Positions 36,765 through 45,227 of a stretch of 58,842 nucleotides of DNA are shown here, one piece after another (within the stretch, counting starts at the first letter, position 1; every line of letters begins with the position of its first letter). A program made the translations under genes and the position numbers. The notes beneath the pieces were generated by a model. The model ran no database searches and was not told where the DNA came from. It was given only the letters and a program-made list of their open reading frames with translations. Source of the stretch: Candidatus Methylomirabilota bacterium (GTDB taxonomy: Bacteria > Methylomirabilota > Methylomirabilia > Rokubacteriales > CSP1-6); contig DASYTI010000067.1 in NCBI GenBank assembly GCA_036002485.1, forward strand, positions 1 to 58,842. Reading direction: 5' to 3'.

Positions 36765-37808
36765 ATGATGAGACGGCGGCTCTTCCTGGCGAGTGCGCTG
36801 AGCGCGTTCGGCCTTTCCCAAACGCAAGTGGCTCGCGCCGCGGAACGGCGGACGGCTCAGGTGGCTGAGCCGCTCGTCTGGCCGGTCGTCAGCTTACCGC
36901 CGAACGGCATTCGATCCTTCGCCGGTCACACCAACACGGTCGTGGATATCGCCGGCCGGATCGGGACACCACCGAGCCTCGTGATCTTCAGCGAGGGCAA
37001 TCACTTGATGGTCCTGCTCAGCAAGGACATTGTCGGTGCGTTCGCGACATGGGCCAAAGCACAACCGCACTATGCGGATCTCAACCTGGACAACGTCGTG
37101 GTCGTGACCCTGCCGCAGCCGATCGTCGTCCAAATGGTGCGCACGGGCGCAGTCGCGCTCGGCAATCTCACGATCGACTTCACCCGTGCGTCTGGCCTCT
37201 ACCCTGATATCGTCATGGGTGGACCGGCCCCGCTGCAGGAATTGTACAAACTCGGAGTTCTCCAGCCGCAGGCCCGTTACTTCTCGCGGAATCGCGGCCG
37301 CGCGCTGCTTGTCCGCAAGGGCAATCCCCTCCGGATTCGTGGCCTTGCCGACGTGGCGCGTACTGGCGCCCGCGTCGCGCAAGCTGATTCGGTCGAGGCA
37401 GGCGCGCGCGCCGGCAACCGCGCCGCGATCGAAGGGCTGGTGGGAAAGCCGGCCGCCGACGCCTTCTTCGCCAATGAGGTCGAGCACTTTCCCGGCCGCC
37501 TCGGTATCACTCATCGGGATGTCCCCGAGATGGTCGCGCGTGGCTATGCCGACGTGGGCCTCACGCAGTACCATCTCATTTCATATTGGGCGCGCACCTT
37601 CCCCAATCAATTCGTGTTGGTGCCCATCGCGGGAGCGGAGCGATTTCCCGTCAAGATCGCCTTTGGCCGTGTCATTGGCCCGCTGCGCGCCCAGGCGGCG
37701 AAGGCGTTCGAGGAATTCTTCTTCAGCCAGGCGAGGGACGTCTATCCTCGATATGATTTCGCGCGGATGACTGACGACGAGTATGGAGCGGTGTTAGCGC
37801 TCGATTGA
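36765..37808 (+). CDS. Periplasmic binding protein, ModA/type-II PBP-like, Tat-type signal
   Basis: 347 residues. N-terminus RRRLFLASALSAF is a twin-arginine-like signal. The mature part resembles molybdate/tungstate-type or generic type-II binding proteins: YPDIVMGGPAPLQELYKLGV, LLVRKGNPLRIRGLADVARTG near 180, HRDVPEMVARGYADVGLTQYHL near 250. ATG 36765 has GAGGA 7 bases upstream. Paired with the previous gene (24-nt gap) but there is no transporter. It could feed a distant permease or be a sensor. Composition is like its partner gene, unlike the surroundings. Confidence 0.7.
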   Translation: MMRRRLFLASALSAFGLSQTQVARAAERRTAQVAEPLVWPVVSLPPNGIRSFAGHTNTVVDIAGRIGTPPSLVIFSEGNHLMVLLSKDIVGAFATWAKAQPHYADLNLDNVVVVTLPQPIVVQMVRTGAVALGNLTIDFTRASGLYPDIVMGGPAPLQELYKLGVLQPQARYFSRNRGRALLVRKGNPLRIRGLADVARTGARVAQADSVEAGARAGNRAAIEGLVGKPAADAFFANEVEHFPGRLGITHRDVPEMVARGYADVGLTQYHLISYWARTFPNQFVLVPIAGAERFPVKIAFGRVIGPLRAQAAKAFEEFFFSQARDVYPRYDFARMTDDEYGAVLALD

Positions 37809-37941
37809 TCGATGAGTAATGGAACGAGGCCGCAGCGCCTGTCAGCAAAGATCGACAGCTGAAAGTCGCAGTCCTTGCCGCCTGGTCGATGTCCTTGGCG
37901 AGTAGGGCTTGGTCCGCCTGCCAAGGGTCTCAGGTGATCGA

Positions 37942-39381
37942 TCAATGACCGATGAGCAACTCCCGGATATCGGAGGTGGACTGGACCTCAGGATGTCTGT
38001 TGAAAGGGCGGCTCACGATCACTGTGCAGGCGGACACGGTCTCGATCTCACGGCCAGCGGGTGGAGGACGTCGATCGCCCACCCCACGTCCAGGCGCTCT
38101 CCGAGCCAGCCGGCGCACGCCGTCCGCGCGTCGATGTGAAGGCCCTGGGCGTCGTGACGCGCCCGGAGAAGCTTGATGGGATCGTCGGGGACCCGCGGCA
38201 GGTGGCGGCACCTCGGGGAGCGGGCGGCCGTCCGGCCGCCGGAACCGCAGCGCCCCGTCAGGTCCGCGCGCGACCTGATAGCCCTCCTCGTGCACCGCCC
38301 GATGATGCCGGCGACACAGCAGGGCGAGGTTGAAGAGGGTGGTCGGGCCGCCGTGGGCCCAATGGCGGAGATGATGCCCCTGGGTGAAGCGCACGCCGCA
38401 CCCCGGGAAGCGGCAGCAGCCTTGGTCCCGATGGTGGAGGGCACGGCGTAAAGCCGGAGGAATCGTCCGGGTCCGGGCCCCGATCTCCACTAAGCGCCCT
38501 TTGTCGTCGTGGCGGATCACCACCCGGCTCGCGTCACACGCCAACCGCCGGGACGTTTCTGCAGAAACGTGAGTACCCCCCTCGAGGACGGACTGGCCTG
38601 GGCGCTCCGGATCGGCCAGCACCTGGGCGTCGACGTGGACCACTACCTGGTAGCGCTCACCCGAAGTGCCGGGATCGAGGCCGTGGTGCAGGGCCGTCTC
38701 CGCGAGCAGGGCCAGCGCATCCGCCTGCTGCTGATAGACCGGGGGCGTTTCCGCGGAAACGTCCCCGAAACCTGCCGAGGCCCTGGCCCGCTCTCGGGCC
38801 CGCTGATAGAGGCTCTCGCGGGCGGCGGCCAGGACTTGCATGACCAGCGCTCCCACCTCCGGCTCGAGCCGCCCCCGCAGCACCACCATGCCGTCCTCGT
38901 CCTGATACACGTGCAGGGCTCGCATCGCGTGCCGGCGCTTCGTCTCCCGCGCCTCGGCCCGCCGATCCACGCACCGCCACCCGCGCACGATCCGCTCGAC
39001 GTGGGCAGCCGTGCCGGCGCGCCCCACCACAAGCAGGCGGGCTTCGGTCTCCGGCGTGGCCACGCGGGTCAGGGCGCGGACCTTGGCGTAGGACAGCTCC
39101 CCGCGGCCAAGGGCCTCGGCCAGGAGCGGCAGCGTGCCGAGCGCGCGGGCCACTCGGACCCGCTCCCGGGCCGCGCCCAGGTCGAGCCCCACCCGCCAGG
39201 AGAGCCAGGCCGCGCAGGAGCGGAAGCCCGTGTTCCAGCCGCCGCGGGCGTCGAATGCTCGGATCAGCTCGAGCAGGCGCGCGGTGGCGGCGTCGAGATG
39301 GGCGGACAGCTCGGCGATCTCGTCGCCGAGTCGGTCCAGCGCCGAAACAGGTTGCTGAGTAGATAGCGAATGGATCTGCAT
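37942..39381 (-). CDS. DUF222/HNH endonuclease-like protein, C-terminus frameshifted
   Basis: 479 residues in this frame from ATG 39381 (AGGAGGG 9 bases upstream). DUF222 domain: DRLGDEIAELSAHLDAAT, RELSYAKVRALTRVATPETE-like segment; HNH core near 340-390: CCRFPGCGVRFTQGHHLRHW and CRRHHRAVHEEGYQV. After PLPEVPPP the frame becomes low-complexity Arg/Pro-rich. The expected tail (RTACAGWLGERLDVGWAIDV) lies in another minus frame ending at 38019, so a 1-nt frameshift near 38190-38225 breaks the gene, leaving 37942 as a chance stop. The HNH core is intact and may still work. Two VSAET peptides are encoded by near-perfect palindromes (38553-38570, 38746-38761). Confidence 0.85.
   Translation of the reverse strand: MQIHSLSTQQPVSALDRLGDEIAELSAHLDAATARLLELIRAFDARGGWNTGFRSCAAWLSWRVGLDLGAARERVRVARALGTLPLLAEALGRGELSYAKVRALTRVATPETEARLLVVGRAGTAAHVERIVRGWRCVDRRAEARETKRRHAMRALHVYQDEDGMVVLRGRLEPEVGALVMQVLAAARESLYQRARERARASAGFGDVSAETPPVYQQQADALALLAETALHHGLDPGTSGERYQVVVHVDAQVLADPERPGQSVLEGGTHVSAETSRRLACDASRVVIRHDDKGRLVEIGARTRTIPPALRRALHHRDQGCCRFPGCGVRFTQGHHLRHWAHGGPTTLFNLALLCRRHHRAVHEEGYQVARGPDGALRFRRPDGRPLPEVPPPAAGPRRSHQASPGASRRPGPSHRRADGVRRLARRAPGRGVGDRRPPPAGREIETVSACTVIVSRPFNRHPEVQSTSDIRELLIGH
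38553..38570. repeat. Perfect 18-bp palindrome in the HNH gene
   Basis: ACGTTTCTGCAGAAACGT is its own reverse complement. It encodes part of a HVSAET segment. The second copy-like palindrome is at 38746-38761 and encodes DVSAET. The repeat of sequence and peptide at two places suggests an inserted palindromic element or strong functional constraint. Confidence 0.75.
38746..38761. repeat. Perfect 16-bp palindrome in the HNH gene
   Basis: CGTTTCCGCGGAAACG is its own reverse complement, related to 38553-38570 (both GTTTC-inner-GAAAC). It encodes the second VSAET peptide. Confidence 0.75.
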
Positions 39382-39717
39382 GGGGAGACCCTCCTGTTGA
39401 AACAACTCTATCCCCTGATTTTCGAGCCATCTGGAGGCGCCAGAACGTGCGATCTCGAGCCGAAAATCTTTTTTGCTCCGATCGCATCCAGCTGTCGACC
39501 GGTGAGCCCGTGAGTGCCTCTGGGCTGACGCTATCTGAAGATTGCCGGAGAATGACCGGGGCGCGGCGACGAAGCTGTCAAGCGGCAAAATGATTTGTGG
39601 TGTATCCGCGCAGATACCCGCGCAGGCGCGCGGGGGCAACAAACGAGCCAGGCGTGTCGCAGGTCGGCCCCTCACCCTGCCCTCTCCCCAGAGGGGAGAG
39701 GGATGCAGTGGAACCGA
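39382..39717. other. 336-nt gap with hairpins and no gene
   Basis: Between the HNH gene and the acyl-CoA dehydrogenase. It holds an 8-bp inverted repeat (GATTTTCG at 39417 to CGAAAATC near 39470) around a stretch with weak similarity to the 95-nt element, a GC hairpin (CCCGCGC/GCGCGGG) near 39620-39640, and the REP-like hairpin listed separately. I see no credible protein gene or promoter boxes with confidence. Confidence 0.6.
39680..39702. repeat. REP-like hairpin (CCCTCTCCCC/GGGGAGAGGG)
   Basis: A 10-bp perfect stem around the loop AGA, preceded by CCCTCACCCTG. This sequence type is a widespread dispersed palindrome in GC-rich genomes. It lies 15 bases after the stop of the acyl-CoA dehydrogenase gene (transcribed from the minus strand), so it could act at the 3' end of that mRNA. 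Confidence 0.7.
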
Positions 39718-40926
39718 TCAAGCGTGCTTGCGGAGCTCCAGGCGGCCGATCTGGCGGCGGTGGACCTCGTCGGGGCCGTCGGCGAAGCGCAGGGTGCGCG
39801 AGTGCGCCCACATGGAGGCCAGGGGAAACTCCTGGCTCACCCCGCCGCCGCCGTGAAGCTGCATGGCGCGCTCGACCACGGCCAGGGTGATGTTCGGCAC
39901 GGCCACCTTGATCTCGGCGATGGCCTGCTTGGCCGCCTTGTTGCCCACCGTGTCCATCATGTAGGCGGCGTGTAGGACGAGAAGCCGCGCCTGATCGATC
40001 TCGATGCGCGACTGCGCGATGCGCTCGAGGGTGATGTCGTTGTCGGCGAGCGGCTTGCCGAAGGCGATGCGCGTGGTCGAGCGACGGCACATCAGCTCCA
40101 GGGCGCGCTCGGCCACGCCGATCTGGCGCATGCAATGATGAATGCGCCCGGGCCCCAGGCGGCCCTGGGCGATCTCGAAACCCCGCCCCTCTCCCAGGAG
40201 CATGTTGGAGGCGGGGACGCGCACGTTCTCGAAGACGACTTCCCCGTGGCCGTGGGGCGCGTCGTCGTAGCCGAAGACCTTCAGCATGCGGAGGATCTTG
40301 ATGCCGGGCGCGTCGCGCGGCACCAGGATCATGGACTGCTGCTTGTACCGGTCGGGGTTCTTGGCGTCGGTCTTGCCCATGAAGATGAGGATCTTGCAGC
40401 GGGGGTCTCCGATACCCGAGGTCCACCACTTGTGGCCGTTGATCACGTAGTGGTCGCCGTCCCGCGTGATGCTGGACTCGATGTTGGTGGCGTCCGAGGA
40501 GGCGACCTTGGGCTCGGTCATGGCGAAGGCGGAGCGGATCTTGCCTTCGAGGAGCGGCTCCAGCCACTGCTTCTTCTGCTCGGGCGTGCCGTAGCGCTCG
40601 ATGGTCTCCATGTTGCCGGTGTCGGGGGCCGAGCAGTTGAACGACTCGGGCGCGATGGGCGAGCGCCCCATGATCTCGCAAAGGGGTGCGTATTCGAGAT
40701 TGGTCAGCCCCGCCCCCCGCTCGCTCTCGGGGAGGAAGAGATTCCAGAGGCCGCGCTCCCGCGCCTTGGCCTTGAGCTCCTCCATGATGGGCGGGATCTG
40801 CCATCGCGTCGGCCCCTGATCGAGCTGCTCGGCGAAGACGGGCTCCGCCGCGTAGACGTGCTTGTTCATGAAGTCCGTGAGCTGCTCCATGTACATCTTC
40901 GTCTTCTTGGAGTATTCGAATTCCAT
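39718..40926 (-). CDS. Acyl-CoA dehydrogenase family protein
   Basis: 402 residues from ATG 40926, with a G-rich ribosome site (GGGGGGA) just upstream. FAD and acyl-CoA site motifs: [20 protein letters not shown] near 140 and [18 protein letters not shown] near 175; [20 protein letters not shown] and [20 protein letters not shown] in the C-terminal helical domain; [14 protein letters not shown] near the end. FAD-dependent alpha,beta-dehydrogenation of an acyl-CoA; chain specificity unknown. Upstream residues are out-of-family. The Gfo/Idh/MocA gene is upstream on the same strand (48 bases), perhaps an operon. Confidence 0.93.
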   Translation of the reverse strand: MEFEYSKKTKMYMEQLTDFMNKHVYAAEPVFAEQLDQGPTRWQIPPIMEELKAKARERGLWNLFLPESERGAGLTNLEYAPLCEIMGRSPIAPESFNCSAPDTGNMETIERYGTPEQKKQWLEPLLEGKIRSAFAMTEPKVASSDATNIESSITRDGDHYVINGHKWWTSGIGDPRCKILIFMGKTDAKNPDRYKQQSMILVPRDAPGIKILRMLKVFGYDDAPHGHGEVVFENVRVPASNMLLGEGRGFEIAQGRLGPGRIHHCMRQIGVAERALELMCRRSTTRIAFGKPLADNDITLERIAQSRIEIDQARLLVLHAAYMMDTVGNKAAKQAIAEIKVAVPNITLAVVERAMQLHGGGGVSQEFPLASMWAHSRTLRFADGPDEVHRRQIGRLELRKHA

Positions 40927-40974
40927 CGGCGGTCCCCCCCGGGCCTGGCTCAAGGATTCGTGAAGTGTGTGGCC

Positions 40975-42063
40975 CTAAATAGACACCATCCGGCCGCCCG
41001 ACGCAATGGAGTCGAGCACGGCATCGAGGACGACCTGCGCGCGGAGGCCGTCCTCGAAGGACGGCGACGCGCTCTGGCCTTTGCGCGCGGCGGCGAGGAA
41101 GCGCTTCACGAGCGGCGCAATGGTCGTCTTGCCGACGACCTCCATGGCGTCGCCCTCGCCCGCGCTCTTGGGCAGCCCGGCGGGCACCTTGACAGGCGCG
41201 GAGCTGGCTCCCTTGCCGCCGTGGCGCAGCTCTCCGCGCCACCAGCGAGGCGTTTCCCGATCGAGACGGTACAGGAGCGCTCCTTCCGTGCCGTACGCTT
41301 CGAGCGTCTGCTCGTTCACGCCGTAGGCCGCGCGACTCGCCGTCAGCGTCACCTGCGCGCCCGAAGCGAGCTCGCCTGTCACCGCGCAGTAGTCCTCGGC
41401 GTCCGCGGGCTTCTCGCCGCCGGGCATGGTACGGGTGGGATGCGCCATGCCGGCCTGGGCGGTCAGGCGCTTGAACTCGCCGAAGTTCCAGCAGGCGAGA
41501 TCGATGAGGTGAACGCCCATGTCCCCCATCGCCCCATGGCCGGCCTGGGCCCGATCCATGCGCCAGGTCGACGGCACCGCCTCATCGGCGAAGCGCGGGG
41601 CGAAGTGGCGGAGGTTGACGTGAAAGAGCCGGCCGAGCACTCCCGCCTCGACCATGGCGTGGAAGCGTTGCATGGCGGCCGGATAGCGGAAGTTGAAGCT
41701 CGTCATGGCCGTGCGGCGGGCCCGCTGGGCCGCTTCGACCATGGACCGGGCCTGCCCCGCGTTCATGGCGAGCGGCTTCTCGCAGAGCACGTGGCAGCCC
41801 GCCCCGAGCGCGGCGAGGGCGATGGCCTCGTGAGAGGCGGGCGGGGTGGCGATCACCACGATCTCCGGCTTGGCCTCCGTCAGCATCCGTTCCCAGCGGT
41901 CGAACACCCGAGGCACGCCGTAGCGCTCCGCCACGACCTGCGCGGCCGCCTCGTCGCGCTGGCAGACGGCGATCACTTCACAGCCGTGAGCCTGGAAGGC
42001 GGGGATATGGGCGCGACCGAAGCCGAGCCCCACGATGCCGACGGTGAAGGACTTGCGGGACAT
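40975..42063 (-). CDS. Gfo/Idh/MocA family oxidoreductase
   Basis: 362 residues. N-terminal Rossmann domain VGIVGLGFGRAHIPAFQAHG at 8-27, the conserved EKP motif in LCEKPLAMNAGQARSMVEAA near 95 (VLCEKPLA), and the C-terminal (alpha+beta) domain with YAAVTGELASGAQVTLTASR-like strands near 215. NAD(P)-dependent sugar or inositol-type dehydrogenase; substrate not assignable. It starts 3 bases after the stop of the MscS gene on the same strand and precedes the acyl-CoA dehydrogenase. Confidence 0.92.
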   Translation of the reverse strand: MSRKSFTVGIVGLGFGRAHIPAFQAHGCEVIAVCQRDEAAAQVVAERYGVPRVFDRWERMLTEAKPEIVVIATPPASHEAIALAALGAGCHVLCEKPLAMNAGQARSMVEAAQRARRTAMTSFNFRYPAAMQRFHAMVEAGVLGRLFHVNLRHFAPRFADEAVPSTWRMDRAQAGHGAMGDMGVHLIDLACWNFGEFKRLTAQAGMAHPTRTMPGGEKPADAEDYCAVTGELASGAQVTLTASRAAYGVNEQTLEAYGTEGALLYRLDRETPRWWRGELRHGGKGASSAPVKVPAGLPKSAGEGDAMEVVGKTTIAPLVKRFLAAARKGQSASPSFEDGLRAQVVLDAVLDSIASGGRMVSI

Positions 42064-42066
42064 GGG

Positions 42067-44520
42067 TCAGGTCTCCTCTCGGGGCGGGAAGCGGAGGGTG
42101 ACGTCACGCTGGGGGGACGGGATGGCGATCCCCGCGTCCTTGAACGCGGCATTGACGGCGACGCCGAGCCGGCTCTTGACGATCAGCCAATCCTCGAACC
42201 GGTCCGTCCAGGCGCGGATCTCGAAGTCGAGGGTGCTGTCCCCGAAGTCCTTGAACAGCGCGAGAGGCGCCGGCTCGGGAATGACCCCGGGCACGGTCAG
42301 CGCCGTGGCCCGCAGGAGATCGAGCACCCGCTCGGGGTCTGCCCCGTAAGACACGCCGATCGGCAGGTCGATGCGACGCCGGCGGTCCGACAGGGTCCAG
42401 TTGGTAACGCGGTCGGAGATGAAGGTCGCATTGGGCACGAACACCTCGGCGCCCGGCCAGGTTCGGACGGTGGTGGAGCGGATGCCGATGCGGCGGACAA
42501 TCCCTTCGAGGTCGCCCAGCTGGACCACATCGCCGACCTGGATGGGGCGCTCCAGCAGCAGGATGATGCCCGACACGAAATTGTTGACCACGGACTGCAG
42601 CCCGAAGCCCACGCCCACCCCGAAGGCGCCCGTGAGGAAGGTGACGCGGTTCATGTCCACGCCCAGAGCGGCCGCGGCGAAGAGAAAACCCACGAGCAGG
42701 ATGGCGTAGTGAACGAGCACGGAGAGCGCATAGGGCAGCCCCCGCGCCAGCAAGAGTCGAGGGTAGATGTCCTCCTCGAGCACGAAGCGCACCAAGCGCG
42801 AGGCGAGGAAGGCCAGGGCCACCGTGATGACGAAGGCGAGGACGTCCCCCAGCGAGATCGTGAGAGCACCTCGCGTGACTGAGGCGGCGAGGCTGCCGTA
42901 CAGGAAATCGCGGGCGGGATCGAGCAGGCTCAACGCGTCTAGCGTCGAGGCCACCCACAGGAACACCGCCGCCCACCGGAGAAGCCGAAGAATCCGGCGC
43001 TCGAGCAGCGCCCGGTGACGCCGGACCATCTGAAGCGTAATGAGCGGCCAGTTGCGGAGCGCCCAGGCGAGCAGGCCGTCAGCCACTCGGACGGCGGCAT
43101 AGAGCAGCATGGCGGCATAGCCGCTCCGGAGCACCCCATCGCCGATGAGCCGCGCGATCGGCATGTATCCGGCGGCGCCGAGCCCGAGCGCGAGCAGGAG
43201 CGCCGCGAGGGCGATCCACAAGAGCGGCGGAGGCACCACCACTCTGGATGAGGGGGGCACGGAAGGGGCCGCGGCCTCGCGAGCGGTGGCACGGCGGCGG
43301 GCCAGAACTCGCTCGATCATGACCACCGCGACGGCGACCAGCATCTCGACCACGAACATTCGCTGCTCGAGGCCGGGCACGTCGAGGGCGAGCTCACGCA
43401 CGCGGTTGACCAGGAAGAAGGCGCCCAGAGCGAAAAACCCGATGGGAGGCGTGGGCGCCGTCAGTCGTCGCAAGATGCGGATGACCGGCACCAGCATGAG
43501 GAGGGCCACCGCGTTGCGCAGGACGAGCGGCGGCCGGGGATAGAGCCAAAAGGTGGCCATGAGAGCGAGGACGAGCGCCGCGGAGATCGGGAACTGGAAG
43601 ATCTGGGCCACGCGGGCCAGGTCTGGATCGTCTTCGCTCCACTGCCGCGCGCGACGATGTCCGATCCGGAGGAAGATGAGCAGGGCCACGAAGACGAAGG
43701 CGTGGACGATGGCTCGTTCCCGGCGGTCGGCCATGAACTGTGCCAGGAGCCTACTTTCGCTGGCCAGTCCCGCCCACAGTTTGCCGGGGACTTCCCGCCA
43801 GGGCACGGGCCCTCGATCGGCGTCGCGCCACACCGGCGGGCTGTCGCGCCGGAAGAGCATCGCCAGATCCAGTCCGCGCGCCCGGGCCACTCGCGCCTGC
43901 GCGTCCTGGACGAGGGCCAGCTGCTGGGCCACGCGGGCCTGGAGACTCAGGATATAGGCCCGCCGGGCCAGCGCCGTGCTCCGGCTGAGGCCGATGGCGG
44001 TGGTGGTGACGTCGATGCGCTGGAGCACGGTCGAGGGCGCCTGCGAGCGCCGCGCCTCATCGCGCGTGCGCGCCCACTGATCGGCGAGCCGGTTGAGGCG
44101 GTCGAGCTCGCTCTCGATGACGGTCGCCTCGCGGGTCAAGAGGTCTGACCACGCCGCGAGTTCCGTCGCGATGCCCCGCCATGCGTCCGCGAGATTGGTC
44201 AGCACGACCAGGGTGGACTCGGAGTCGAGCAGCCGCTGAGTCTCGGTCAGCTGGCGATGGATGCGGTCGGCCATGGCGGGCAGCCGAGCCTCGATATTCG
44301 CGAGATCGGCGCTGGTGGCCAGCCGCTCGTCGAGCGCCTTGAGGGAGACTCCGACCTCCTCCGACCGCGCGGAGATTTCCGGCACGGCAATGGGCGGGGG
44401 GGAGGAAGACGTGTCCTGAGCCCGAGCCGGCTGAAGAAGGACGCAGAGGAGGAAAAATCCGGCCAGGGCGACGGCGAGGCGGCCGCGCCCACCTGTCCGG
44501 CCGCGTGGCTGCTCGATCAT
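42067..44520 (-). CDS. Large MscS-family mechanosensitive channel (KefA/YbdG type)
   Basis: 817 residues from ATG 44520. Signal peptide (to about 36), a long periplasmic coiled-coil region (about 45-210: LKALDERLATSADLANIEAR and EARRSQAPSTVLQRIDVTTT), and about ten TM helices (about 255-600). The MscS channel core holds FGVGVGFGLQSVVNNFVSGI and LLLERPIQVGDVVQLGDLEG, then WPGAEVFVPNATFISDRVTN. C-terminal cytoplasmic domain to the end. Inner-membrane channel opening under osmotic down-shock. The divergent GAF gene starts 97 bases away. The open frame upstream of 44520 is a shadow. Confidence 0.92.
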   Translation of the reverse strand: MIEQPRGRTGGRGRLAVALAGFFLLCVLLQPARAQDTSSSPPPIAVPEISARSEEVGVSLKALDERLATSADLANIEARLPAMADRIHRQLTETQRLLDSESTLVVLTNLADAWRGIATELAAWSDLLTREATVIESELDRLNRLADQWARTRDEARRSQAPSTVLQRIDVTTTAIGLSRSTALARRAYILSLQARVAQQLALVQDAQARVARARGLDLAMLFRRDSPPVWRDADRGPVPWREVPGKLWAGLASESRLLAQFMADRRERAIVHAFVFVALLIFLRIGHRRARQWSEDDPDLARVAQIFQFPISAALVLALMATFWLYPRPPLVLRNAVALLMLVPVIRILRRLTAPTPPIGFFALGAFFLVNRVRELALDVPGLEQRMFVVEMLVAVAVVMIERVLARRRATAREAAAPSVPPSSRVVVPPPLLWIALAALLLALGLGAAGYMPIARLIGDGVLRSGYAAMLLYAAVRVADGLLAWALRNWPLITLQMVRRHRALLERRILRLLRWAAVFLWVASTLDALSLLDPARDFLYGSLAASVTRGALTISLGDVLAFVITVALAFLASRLVRFVLEEDIYPRLLLARGLPYALSVLVHYAILLVGFLFAAAALGVDMNRVTFLTGAFGVGVGFGLQSVVNNFVSGIILLLERPIQVGDVVQLGDLEGIVRRIGIRSTTVRTWPGAEVFVPNATFISDRVTNWTLSDRRRRIDLPIGVSYGADPERVLDLLRATALTVPGVIPEPAPLALFKDFGDSTLDFEIRAWTDRFEDWLIVKSRLGVAVNAAFKDAGIAIPSPQRDVTLRFPPREET

Positions 44521-44616
44521 CGACGAGTCCTCACGTCCTGAAGGTTCACGCGGCCTGGACTCCGCGGCGGGAGTATAACGCACCCTTTGCGCCGGATACG
44601 GTAGTATCCCGCCACC

Positions 44617-45135
44617 ATGATGCTCCTCGCAGATCCGCTGCCTCATCTGGTCGCCGTCGCGCGGGCGGTGGGCGAGCCCGGTCAGCCCGACGCGCTCTTC
44701 GCAGCCCTCGATATCGCCATGGGCGGCGTCATCGGCCACAAGCTCTTCACCGTGCTTGTCTACCATGCCGACGCCGCGCAGTCGGAGCGTCGATACACGA
44801 ATCAGCCCGCGGCCTATCCGGTGGGTGGGCGCAAGCCCGTCACGCCCTCGGCGTGGACGGAGCGGCTCTTCAAGGAGCGGCGTCCGTATGTGGGCCGGAC
44901 GGCCGACGATATCCGCGCCGTCTTCTTCGACCACGAGCTGATCCTCTCGCTGGGCTGCCAGTCGGTGCTCAACGTGCCCGTCGTCTGGAACGGGCGAACG
45001 CTCGGCACGATCAACCTCCTGCACGAGGCGGGCTGGTACGACGAGAGAGATCTCCCGGTGGCTACTGCCTTCGCGGCCCTGGCCGTGCCCGGCTACGTCG
45101 AGCTGCTCCGGCGTTCTGCGCCGGCATCGCCATGA
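44617..45135 (+). CDS. GAF-domain protein
   Basis: 172 residues consisting of one GAF domain: LFAALDIAMGGVIGHKLFTV near 26-45, the turn AAYPVGGRKPVTPSAWTERL, and the C-terminal GCQSVLNVPVVWNGRTLGTI-NLLHEAGWYDERDLPVA. Lone GAF proteins bind small molecules or act as methionine-sulfoxide-reductase or signalling partners. No catalytic Cys set is obvious apart from the single Cys in LGCQS. It precedes the ABC importer by 92 bases and is divergent from the MscS gene; a link to either is unproven. Confidence 0.75.
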   Translation: MMLLADPLPHLVAVARAVGEPGQPDALFAALDIAMGGVIGHKLFTVLVYHADAAQSERRYTNQPAAYPVGGRKPVTPSAWTERLFKERRPYVGRTADDIRAVFFDHELILSLGCQSVLNVPVVWNGRTLGTINLLHEAGWYDERDLPVATAFAALAVPGYVELLRRSAPASP

Positions 45136-45227
45136 GAGCACGAACGGCCTTGACACGGGCGAGGCCCTACCCGATAGTCGCGCTCGCGCCCCTACCGAAG
45201 CTGACTTCCTCGCACAGGAGGCTCTAC

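Noticed and set aside
40135-42882. 915-codon open plus-strand frame across three genes
   Set aside because: It spans the acyl-CoA dehydrogenase, the Gfo/Idh/MocA gene and part of the MscS gene antisense; composition is His/Arg/Ala-rich without motifs. GC-driven shadow.
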